Shown in pieces: positions 1 to 5,941 of a stretch of DNA of 6,140 nucleotides. Location: positions 1 to 6,140 of the forward strand of contig CALBLR010000509.1 of NCBI GenBank assembly GCA_937896015.1, in the 5' to 3' direction. Under the pieces are notes generated by a model, which saw nothing but the letters and a program-made list of their open reading frames with translations, was not told the origin of the DNA and made no database searches. Each line of letters opens with the position of its first letter. The first letter of the stretch is position 1. The translations under genes were made by a program, and so were the position numbers. This stretch comes from an uncultured Prevotellaceae bacterium (GTDB lineage Bacteria > Bacteroidota > Bacteroidia > Bacteroidales > Muribaculaceae).

Positions 1-1
1 C

Positions 2-1003
2 GACAAGCAGCACGTGACTGAGCGCGTGGAGATCGACGACATAAACTCGCCCACCATCGACGCTGCCGTGGGGGCCGACGACGCCGCTCAGCTGCGCAGC
101 GACATCGACCTGATCGACGGCGTGTATCCGGAATTCAGCGAGCGGGACTACCTTGAGGGCAAGACGGCACCGGTGTTTTTCGGCTCGGCCCTCAACACGT
201 TTGGCGTGAAGGAGCTGCTCGACTGCTTTGTGCGCATAGCCCCGTCGCCGCGTCCGGTGAAGGCCGAAGAGCGCGAGGTGAGCCCCTCGGAGGAGAAGTT
301 CACCGGCTTTGTGTTTAAGATTCATGCCAACATGGACCCGAACCACCGCAGCTGCATAGCATTTGTGAAGATATGCTCGGGAGTGTTCCACCGCAATCAG
401 AACTACCTGCACGTGCGCTCGGGCAAGACCTACCGGTTCTCGGCCCCGACGGCATTCATGGCGCAGAAGAAGGACATTGTGGAAGAGGCCTATCCAGGCG
501 ACATAGTGGGCCTGCCCGACAACGGCATATTCAAGATAGGCGACACCCTGACCGAGGGCGAAAATCTGCACTTCAAGGGCCTGCCCAGCTTCTCGCCCGA
601 GATGTTCAAGTATATCGAGAACTCCGACCCCATGAAGGCCAAGCAGCTCAACAAAGGCATCGAGCAGCTGATGGACGAGGGCGTGGCTCAGCTGTTCATC
701 AACCAGTTTAACAACCGCAAGATAATAGGCACCGTGGGCCAGCTGCAGTTTGAGGTGATACAATACCGCCTGCTGCACGAATACGGAGCCAAGTGCAGCT
801 GGGAGCCGATACGCCTCTACAAGGCGTGCTGGGTGGAGAGCGACGACGAGGAGGCGCTTGAGGCGTTCAAGCACCGCAAGCACCAGTTCATGGCCACCGA
901 CCGTGACGGGCGCGACGTGTTTCTTGCCGATTCGGGCTATGTGCTGCAAATGGCGCAGCAAGACTTCCCGAAAATCAAGTTCCACTTCACATCAGAATTT
1001 TAG
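2..1003 (+). CDS. prfC: Peptide chain release factor 3 (RF3), C-terminal part, 5' end outside the window
   Basis: RF3 is a cytoplasmic translational GTPase that removes RF1/RF2 from the ribosome after peptide release. The frame is open from base 2, so the GTG at 14 is not the start; 333 residues are present. RF3 is about 525 residues long, so roughly the first 190, with the P-loop and other GTP-binding motifs, lie upstream. Visible is the end of the G domain (PVFFGSALNTFGVKELLD), then the beta-barrel domain II with the RF3 stretch FTGFVFKIHANMDPNHR (about residues 97-113 of the visible part) and EEAYPGDIVGL, then domain III with GTVGQLQFEVIQYRL and the end LADSGYVLQMAQ...FHFTSEF. Domains II and III are intact, with no frameshift. 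The stop is TAG at 1001. The next gene starts 83 bp downstream behind its own promoter, so co-transcription is not needed. The family call is firm from the remembered E. coli sequence. Confidence 0.95.
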   Translation, partial: DKQHVTERVEIDDINSPTIDAAVGADDAAQLRSDIDLIDGVYPEFSERDYLEGKTAPVFFGSALNTFGVKELLDCFVRIAPSPRPVKAEEREVSPSEEKFTGFVFKIHANMDPNHRSCIAFVKICSGVFHRNQNYLHVRSGKTYRFSAPTAFMAQKKDIVEEAYPGDIVGLPDNGIFKIGDTLTEGENLHFKGLPSFSPEMFKYIENSDPMKAKQLNKGIEQLMDEGVAQLFINQFNNRKIIGTVGQLQFEVIQYRLLHEYGAKCSWEPIRLYKACWVESDDEEALEAFKHRKHQFMATDRDGRDVFLADSGYVLQMAQQDFPKIKFHFTSEF

Positions 1004-1012
1004 GGAGGCGAG

Positions 1013-1052
1013 CCAATATGCAGCGCAAATCTTGCTTTATTACACATATTGG
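1013..1052. repeat. 8-bp inverted repeat with 24-bp spacer straddling the promoter of the kinase gene
   Basis: CCAATATG at 1013-1020 and its exact reverse complement CATATTGG at 1045-1052 lie in the 83-bp gap after prfC. The arm centres are 32 bp apart, about three helical turns. One arm lies upstream of the putative -33 box and the other between -33 and -7, a layout that fits an operator with two half-sites. In plus-strand RNA the stem could gain two more pairs (A1011-U1054, G1012-U1053), so a weak hairpin after prfC is the alternative; no U-run follows it. Confidence 0.4.
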
Positions 1053-1062
1053 TTTACCTTTG
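1031..1062 (+). promoter_or_regulatory. Bacteroidetes-type promoter for the kinase-murU operon
   Basis: TACCTTTG at 1055-1062 fits the Bacteroidetes -7 consensus TAnnTTTG exactly. CTTG at 1031-1034 matches three of four bases of the -33 TTTG box, with a 20-bp spacer, which is within the usual range. Transcription would start near 1067, giving a leader of about 20 nt before the ATG at 1087. The leader (CATAAGAGCGTA before the ATG) has no clear Shine-Dalgarno sequence, as is usual in this phylum. Confidence 0.6.
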
Positions 1063-1086
1063 CCTCATTAATCACATAAGAGCGTA

Positions 1087-2523
1087 ATGAGTAATATGGA
1101 AGCTAACATTCTAAGGCAACTATACAAGCAATATGCGGGCAGCGAGCCAACCGAAGTGGCCGAGCTGCCTGGAGCCGGCAGCAACCGCCGCTACTTCAGG
1201 CTTAAAGGGGCGCAGACGCTGATAGGCGTGCTGGGTGAGTGCGTGGAGGAGAACCGGGCATTCATCTACATGGACCGCCACTTTGCGGCCAAAGGGCTGC
1301 CAGTGCCCAAAGTGCTGTGCAAGAGCGACGACGACATGGCCTACCTGCAAGAGGACCTGGGCGACACGCTGCTGTTTGAGGCCATAGAGAAGGGACGCAA
1401 GACGCGCGTGTTCAGCGACGAGGAGAAGAGTATGCTCTCGGCCACCATCAAGCAGCTGTGCGAGTTCCAGTTTTTGGGCGCCGACGGCATGGATTTCTCC
1501 AACTGCTATCCGTCGCCAGAATTCAACCGCCGCTCGATATTCTGGGATCTGAACTACTTCAAATACTGCTTTCTGAAGACTACCGGGCTTGAGTTCTCGG
1601 AGAGCAAGCTGGAAGACGACTTTCAGCGCCTTGCCGACGTGCTGCTGCGCAGCTCATCGGCCACATTCATGTATCGCGACTTCCAGTCGCGCAACGTGAT
1701 GATAAAAGACGGCAAGCCGTGGTTCATCGACTTCCAGGGCGGCCGCAAGGGCCCGTTCTACTACGACGTGGCCTCATTCCTGTGGCAGGCCAAGGCCAAC
1801 TTTCCCGACAGCCTTCGCCGGCAGCTGATAGGCGAATACATCACAGCCCTGCGCAAATACAAGCCGGTGGATGAGGAATACTTCTACTCGCAGCTGCGCC
1901 ACTTTGTGCTGTTCCGCACGCTGCAAGTGCTGGGTGCCTACGGCTTCAGGGGCTACTTTGAAAAGAAGCCCCACTTCATGCAGAGCGTGCCGTTTGCCAT
2001 CAACAATCTGCGCCAGCTGCTGAAGAAGCCGTATGTGGAATACCCCTACCTGAACCAGGTGCTTAGCGAATTGGTGAATATGTCACAGTTTACAGACGAG
2101 ATACAGAAGCACGCCCTCACGGTGAGGGTGATGAGCTTTGCCTACAAGAAGGGCATTCCCAACGACACGTCGGGCAACGGCGGCGGCTTTGTGTTTGACT
2201 GCCGCGCCGTGAACAACCCCGGCAAGTATGACCGCTACAAGCCGTTCATCGGCCTCGACAAGCCGGTGATTCAATTTCTTGAGGACGACGGCGAGATACT
2301 CACCTTCCTCGACCATGCCTACGCGCTGGTAGACGCGTCGGTGAAGCGCTACATAGAGCGCGGCTTCACCAACCTGATGGTGTGCTTTGGCTGCACAGGC
2401 GGCCAGCACAGGTCGGTGTACAGCGCCCAGCACATGGCCGAGCACATACACAGCAAATTCAACGTTAAGGTGGAGCTTGTGCACCGCGAACAGAACATTG
2501 AGCAGACATTCAATCCGAAATAA
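1087..2523 (+). CDS. AmgK-like sugar kinase (APH fold) fused to a RapZ C-terminal domain
   Basis: This 478-residue cytoplasmic protein has two domains. Residues about 1-325 form an aminoglycoside-phosphotransferase-type kinase: nucleotide-loop motif GAGSNRRYFRL (29-39), catalytic-loop motif YRDFQSRN (196-203, with D198 and N203), and metal-binding IDFQGG (214-219, D215) followed by YYDVASFLWQ. AmgK enzymes phosphorylate MurNAc or GlcNAc at the anomeric hydroxyl; with a MurU-like gene next door this is the best guess for the substrate. Residues about 335-478 match the RapZ/YvcJ C-terminal domain: SFAYKKGIP (350-358), FVFDCR (368-373), GLDKPV and GCTGGQHRSV (435-444). The N-terminal P-loop domain of RapZ is absent and the kinase takes its place. 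The domain order is read directly; the sensing role is inferred from E. coli RapZ, which binds glucosamine-6-phosphate here. ATG 1087 is chosen because it lies 25 bp after the -7 box; ATG 1096 is a possible alternative. The next gene starts 8 bp after the stop. Confidence 0.85.
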   Translation: MSNMEANILRQLYKQYAGSEPTEVAELPGAGSNRRYFRLKGAQTLIGVLGECVEENRAFIYMDRHFAAKGLPVPKVLCKSDDDMAYLQEDLGDTLLFEAIEKGRKTRVFSDEEKSMLSATIKQLCEFQFLGADGMDFSNCYPSPEFNRRSIFWDLNYFKYCFLKTTGLEFSESKLEDDFQRLADVLLRSSSATFMYRDFQSRNVMIKDGKPWFIDFQGGRKGPFYYDVASFLWQAKANFPDSLRRQLIGEYITALRKYKPVDEEYFYSQLRHFVLFRTLQVLGAYGFRGYFEKKPHFMQSVPFAINNLRQLLKKPYVEYPYLNQVLSELVNMSQFTDEIQKHALTVRVMSFAYKKGIPNDTSGNGGGFVFDCRAVNNPGKYDRYKPFIGLDKPVIQFLEDDGEILTFLDHAYALVDASVKRYIERGFTNLMVCFGCTGGQHRSVYSAQHMAEHIHSKFNVKVELVHREQNIEQTFNPK

Positions 2524-2531
2524 TTTTCTTG

Positions 2532-3293
2532 ATGAAAGCTATGATATTTGCAGCCGGGCTTGGAACCCGGCTGCGTCCTTTAACCAACGACCGCCCCAAG
2601 GCTCTGGTGGAGCTCGACGGCAAGCCGCTGCTTGAGCATGTAATGCTCAAGCTGATAGCTGCCGGGTTCACCGACATCACAGTAAACGTGCATCACTTTG
2701 GACAAAAGATTATCGACTTTTTGGAGGCCAAAGAGAATTTTGGCGTGACGGTGCACATAAGCGACGAGCGCGACCAGCTGCTGGACACTGGCGGCGGCAT
2801 ACTCAAGGCGCGCCAGTGGCTTGACAACGGCGAGCCCTTTTTGGTGCATAACGCCGACATAATATCGGACTTCGACATAAAGGCCATGTGCGACTGGCAC
2901 CGCCGCAGCGGGGCCATGGCCACACTGCTGGTGCGCCACCGCGACACGGCTCGCTACCTGCTGTTTGACTCAGGCAACCAGCTGCGCGGCTGGGTGAACA
3001 AGAAGACGGGCGAGACGCGCCCCGACGGATTCCGGTATGTGGAGGGGCAGTATGACGAGCTGGCCTTTGGCGGTGTGCACGTGTTGTCGCCAAGCATATT
3101 CGACGCGCTCAGCGAGTTTGCCGCCGGCCGCAAGGCGTTTCCCATTGTGCCATTTTACACGGGCGAGTGCGGCACCCACATCATCAAGGGCTACCAGCAG
3201 GCCGCCGACTACACTTGGCTCGACGTGGGCAAGCCCGACACTCTGGCCGAGGCGCAAGCGTGGCTCAACAGAAAAAAGATGACTAACGATTAA
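2532..3293 (+). CDS. murU: MurU-like sugar-1-phosphate nucleotidyltransferase
   Basis: This is a 253-residue cytoplasmic nucleotidyltransferase of the NTP_transferase (GlmU/RmlA-like Rossmann) family. The N-terminal signature AAGLGTRLRPLTNDRPKAL (7-25) holds the phosphate-binding loop with R13 and the catalytic lysine K23. LDTGGGI is the usual nucleobase/sugar loop, NADIISDFD carries metal ligand D109, and WLDVGKP carries the second metal Asp, D231. There is no C-terminal beta-helix acyltransferase domain, so it is not GlmU. MurU joins UTP and MurNAc-1-P to give UDP-MurNAc; substrate assignment here rests on the adjacent AmgK-like kinase, as in Pseudomonas and Tannerella. A mannose- or glucose-1-phosphate enzyme cannot be excluded from motifs alone. 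The frame can be read from TTG 2529, but ATG 2532 is the likelier start. The 8-bp gap after the kinase gene has no Shine-Dalgarno sequence and suggests co-transcription and perhaps translational coupling. Confidence 0.8.
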   Translation: MKAMIFAAGLGTRLRPLTNDRPKALVELDGKPLLEHVMLKLIAAGFTDITVNVHHFGQKIIDFLEAKENFGVTVHISDERDQLLDTGGGILKARQWLDNGEPFLVHNADIISDFDIKAMCDWHRRSGAMATLLVRHRDTARYLLFDSGNQLRGWVNKKTGETRPDGFRYVEGQYDELAFGGVHVLSPSIFDALSEFAAGRKAFPIVPFYTGECGTHIIKGYQQAADYTWLDVGKPDTLAEAQAWLNRKKMTND

Positions 3294-3301
3294 CTTAACG
3301 C

Positions 3302-3331
3302 GGCGGCAGTGGAAAAAAAGTTACTGCTGCC
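3302..3331 (+). repeat. Hairpin in the convergent intergenic gap, overlapping the end of menC
   Basis: GGCGGCAGT (3302-3310) can pair with ACTGCTGCC (3323-3331) in plus-strand RNA, nine pairs including one G-U, around a 12-nt A-rich loop. In minus-strand RNA the same position is a C-A mismatch. No U-run follows on the plus strand. On the minus strand a run of seven T's (3313-3319) comes directly after the menC stop, without a clear stem before it. It may help end either transcript, but the evidence is thin. Confidence 0.3.
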
Positions 3332-4352
3332 AGTCGAGGCAGAAATGACCGATGCAATCGGGCGCAACTCCAACAGGGTTGCGCCCGATTGTGTCTTTGT
3401 CGAGGCCAAGGGACGAATGGTGGCTGCCGGCGGCTCCGTCGAGGCACAGCTCCTGCGCTATGCGCGGCTGCATCATGGCCGTCCACTGGCACAGTGCATC
3501 GAGGCCCACGGCAGTTTCTCCTGCCGAAGCAATCCAGCAGCCAAGGTTTAGCTGAGCCGACATCTTGAGCCAATGCACAGCATTGCTGAAGCCGCCGCAC
3601 AGGGCCGGCTTCACACACAGCACGTGGGGCCTGACGGTGCGCAGCAGCTGCAGCATGGCCATGGGGTTGACCACGCCGGCAAGTTCATCGCTGAGTGCCA
3701 CGGGCACCTTCGAACCTGCGCAGATTGCCGCCATTGCCTCCAACTGGCCTGCGGCAATGGGCTGCTCGATGCACTGAATGGTGTGCGGTGCAAGGCCGTT
3801 GATAAAATCAAGTGCCTCGTCGGGCCGAAGCAGTCCGTTGGCATCGAGACGGATGTGAAGTTCGGGGCACTGACGGCGTATTGCGGCAAGGGCGTCGGCC
3901 ACTGGGGCGCAGTCGCCGTCGGTCATGCTCAGTTTCACTGAGGTAAAGCCTCTGGCTTCAATCCCAGCCACCCGCCGCACAGAGGCTTCAGTGTCGCCTG
4001 CCACACGGGCAAAGCCCACCACTGGCACCCGCTGCCGCCCCGCAACAAACGGTGAGTTATAGTAGAGGCGGCGGCAGCCGTTGGAAAAATCGGTTATGGC
4101 ATTTTCGAAGCCATACATAATAGAGGAGAAATCAGCCAAGTCGGTCGACTCACCACGGGCCACCTGGGCGCACAGTTCGTGCAGCTTGGCCTCGTAGGCG
4201 GCCACATCGGCATACTCGGCCGAAACGCCTGGCACCACGGTGCACTCCCCCACTCCGAAAGCATCGGGACGCGACTCGTCGAAGAACCTTATGAAATATG
4301 ACACACTGCCGCTGCCATCACGGCCATTGAGTTTTGCAAATTCCGCTTTCAT
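3321..4352 (-). CDS. menC: Divergent MenC homologue (o-succinylbenzoate synthase family, enolase superfamily)
   Basis: This 343-residue protein resembles MenC, which dehydrates SHCHC to o-succinylbenzoate in menaquinone synthesis. The N-terminal capping domain contains GVGECTVVPGVS (family form GECxPLPGLS). The barrel shows K140 in SVKLSM, metal ligands D170 (RLDANG) and E196 (CIEQP), the SDE segment at 221-223, K248 (VKPALCGG) and E279 (SAGETAVGL). Against E. coli MenC (K131, K133, D161) spacing is identical: K140 and D170 match K131 and D161, and S142 falls on the catalytic base K133. The third metal Asp (E. coli D213) is either S221 or, with a one-residue shift, D222. Family membership is clear; OSBS activity is doubtful. 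The N-terminus looks about 10-20 residues shorter than in relatives. The start lies 11 bp after the lipoprotein stop without a Shine-Dalgarno sequence (the AAGGAGAG there reads on the opposite strand), so the two are probably co-transcribed. No other men genes are in view. Confidence 0.75.
   Translation of the reverse strand: MKAEFAKLNGRDGSGSVSYFIRFFDESRPDAFGVGECTVVPGVSAEYADVAAYEAKLHELCAQVARGESTDLADFSSIMYGFENAITDFSNGCRRLYYNSPFVAGRQRVPVVGFARVAGDTEASVRRVAGIEARGFTSVKLSMTDGDCAPVADALAAIRRQCPELHIRLDANGLLRPDEALDFINGLAPHTIQCIEQPIAAGQLEAMAAICAGSKVPVALSDELAGVVNPMAMLQLLRTVRPHVLCVKPALCGGFSNAVHWLKMSAQLNLGCWIASAGETAVGLDALCQWTAMMQPRIAQELCLDGAAGSHHSSLGLDKDTIGRNPVGVAPDCIGHFCLDWQQ
3355..3391 (+). terminator. 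Perfect 14-bp GC-rich stem-loop inside the 3' end of menC, possible terminator for murU
   Basis: CAATCGGGCGCAAC (3355-3368) and GTTGCGCCCGATTG (3378-3391) are exact reverse complements with a 9-nt loop. The stem begins 62 bp after the murU stop and is followed on the plus strand by a moderately T-rich stretch (TGTCTTTGT), so it could stop read-through from murU. It lies in the menC coding sequence, about residues 321-333, and could also fold in the menC mRNA. The structure is read directly; the terminator role is inferred. Confidence 0.45.
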
Positions 4353-4363
4353 AAGGAGAGCTA

Positions 4364-5893
4364 TTAGTCGACGGGCTGCATCATGTTGCCAGCACCGGTT
4401 ATGGAATTCAAGTCGAGGTCGTCGTCGGCACTGCCGTCGCTGCTTTGGTCATCACCCTTAATTGAGCAGAGTATGCCCAGCAGCACCTGTGCGGCATTGT
4501 CGTCGTCCTTCTCGGTGTAGAAGAAGCCCTTGCCGTCGACATATCGGGTGATGCCGAAATTGAGGATTCCCGAAGTGCTGCCGGCCTTGGCGCGCACATA
4601 TATGCCGATTGGGTTGGCGGCAAAGAAGTCGCGCACGTCGGGCAGCTCGTAGGCATAGCCCTCGGTCTGCTCATAGTCGAGCATCTTCACATACACCACA
4701 TCGCCAATCACGCCCACGTTCACCTGCTTGTTGTTATACTGGTAGATGTATTCGTTGCCATACTTTTGCGGGGCCTGCCCCATGGTGCGGGCGAATTCGA
4801 TGATGCGGTCGAGCACCGACTGCGCATTGGCCGTCTTGGCTGCGACAACCGCATTCCACTCGCCCTGCAGATATGGGTCCTTGGCAAAGCCCACGGCCAG
4901 CGGGCCGTTGACGGTGGAAATGATGCCTGCCAGGTCGAGGGCCTTCATGCCGGGCATCTTGGCCATGGCGGCGGTGAGCTGCTGCATTTGCGGCAGCCGC
5001 GCCAGAGCCTCGCCCTTGACGCTCATGGCCACTATGCAGTCCATAGAATTGGGAATGGCCTTCAAGAAGTCGTTAGACGGCTGGCCAAGCGTGGCGCTTA
5101 GCAGCTGCACATAGTCGCTGTGGTCGTCGACCTTGATTTTGGCCGAAAGGTCGGCCGTGGTCTTGTCGATTTTGAAATCGCACACCACCGCCTTAATGTC
5201 GCTCTCGGTGAACACAGTGATAAGCGGCATTTTCTGCACCAGGCTGCGATAGGTCTTGCTCTTGTTGAGCACCGTGCCAATGCCGTCCATGTCGAAGTAT
5301 GCGCTCACATCACCGTCGCCCTTCAGGCACTCCTTGGCATCGTCGTTGTCGGCAATGCTGGGCTGCTCGGCGTCGAGAATGCGGCAGGCCTCGGCCACGG
5401 CGGTCTTGGCGTCGACCAGGCGGCTGAGCGAGCCGGCCAGCAGCACGCCGTCGCCCATCACATAGTAGGTGTCGCCCGCGCCAATGTATTTCACTCCGGC
5501 CATTTCCTCAAAGCGGTTGTCGGTCATCTTCTCGATGGCCGCAACGGCCTTGTCGGTGTCGTCGATGGGCACCAGGGTCACCATTTTATAGGTTTTGCCG
5601 GTGAAAAACACATACACGTTGTGCTTGGGGTCGATGCCAGAATTGGGCAGGTCGGCCAGTATGGTGCAGAATTGCGACTTGGGATTGGCCTCCACCACCT
5701 TTTTCAGTGCAGCGGGCAGTTCATAGCCATTGTCGCCAATTTCGGCTTTATCAAGAATTTCGGGCAACTTGACGCACACCACGCCCTTGGCGTCGCGCGG
5801 AATCATTTTTTCAAGCTTGCCATTGACATTGGAGCACGACGCGGTGGCCATGACCAGCAGCAGCGCGCCCAGCAGGAGCTTAACGGATTTCAT
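4364..5893 (-). CDS. Putative DUF4836-like lipoprotein
   Basis: The product is a 509-residue predicted lipoprotein of unknown function. The N-terminus has K2 and K5, a hydrophobic stretch (residues 6-16) and a lipobox ATASC with lipidated C20. The residues after it (SNVNGK) lack the acidic or lysine-rich surface-export signal of Bacteroidetes lipoproteins, so a periplasm-facing location is likelier. The opening of the mature part, MIPRDAKGVVCVKLPEIL, and the two-part alpha/beta layout recall DUF4836 proteins, which are common in Bacteroidales and uncharacterised; I rate that at about even odds. No catalytic motif is recognisable. Two stretches look related in style (AVAAIEKMTDNRF...YYVMGDGVLLAG at about 112-155 and IGDVVYVKMLDYEQ near residue 400), which may reflect repeated substructure. 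The C-terminal tail is rich in Asp and Ser and probably disordered. The frame can be read from GTG 5896, but ATG 5893 is the natural start. It ends in a double stop (TAA TAG), and menC follows 11 bp later. Confidence 0.7.
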   Translation of the reverse strand: MKSVKLLLGALLLVMATASCSNVNGKLEKMIPRDAKGVVCVKLPEILDKAEIGDNGYELPAALKKVVEANPKSQFCTILADLPNSGIDPKHNVYVFFTGKTYKMVTLVPIDDTDKAVAAIEKMTDNRFEEMAGVKYIGAGDTYYVMGDGVLLAGSLSRLVDAKTAVAEACRILDAEQPSIADNDDAKECLKGDGDVSAYFDMDGIGTVLNKSKTYRSLVQKMPLITVFTESDIKAVVCDFKIDKTTADLSAKIKVDDHSDYVQLLSATLGQPSNDFLKAIPNSMDCIVAMSVKGEALARLPQMQQLTAAMAKMPGMKALDLAGIISTVNGPLAVGFAKDPYLQGEWNAVVAAKTANAQSVLDRIIEFARTMGQAPQKYGNEYIYQYNNKQVNVGVIGDVVYVKMLDYEQTEGYAYELPDVRDFFAANPIGIYVRAKAGSTSGILNFGITRYVDGKGFFYTEKDDDNAAQVLLGILCSIKGDDQSSDGSADDDLDLNSITGAGNMMQPVD

Positions 5894-5931
5894 CACTTAT
5901 GTTAAATATACAATCTCTTTATATAATGCAG

Positions 5932-5941
5932 TGCAAAGGTA
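5932..5941 (-). promoter_or_regulatory. Bacteroidetes-type -7 box for the lipoprotein-menC pair
   Basis: On the minus strand the sequence reads TTTGTACCTTTGCA, containing an exact TAnnTTTG box (TACCTTTG, plus-strand 5934-5941) followed by the often seen CA. Transcription would start about 35 nt before the ATG at 5893, through an AT-rich leader with no clear Shine-Dalgarno sequence. No TTTG occurs at the expected -33 distance (about 5961-5967), so the upstream box is weak or absent. Confidence 0.55.

Noticed and set aside
14..16. GTG as start of the first gene
   Set aside because: The frame is open to the window edge and the RF3 G domain must lie upstream.
1018..1071. 17-codon frame starting ATG CAG CGC after a GGGAGG sequence, a possible leader peptide before the kinase gene
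   Set aside because: It overlaps the inverted repeat and the promoter boxes, so it would not be on the transcript from that promoter, and Shine-Dalgarno sequences are not a reliable sign in this phylum.
2083..2484. 133-codon minus-strand frame opposite the RapZ domain
   Set aside because: The plus strand here encodes a clearly recognisable RapZ domain; the reverse frame has no family features.
4353..4360. AAGGAGAG just beside the menC start
   Set aside because: It looks like a Shine-Dalgarno sequence but reads on the plus strand, pointing away from menC, and no plus-strand gene starts there.
5120..5905. 261-codon open frame on the plus strand opposite the lipoprotein gene
   Set aside because: Its His-, Val- and Gly-rich composition is what the complement of a GC-rich gene gives; the minus-strand frame has a signal peptide, lipobox and promoter.
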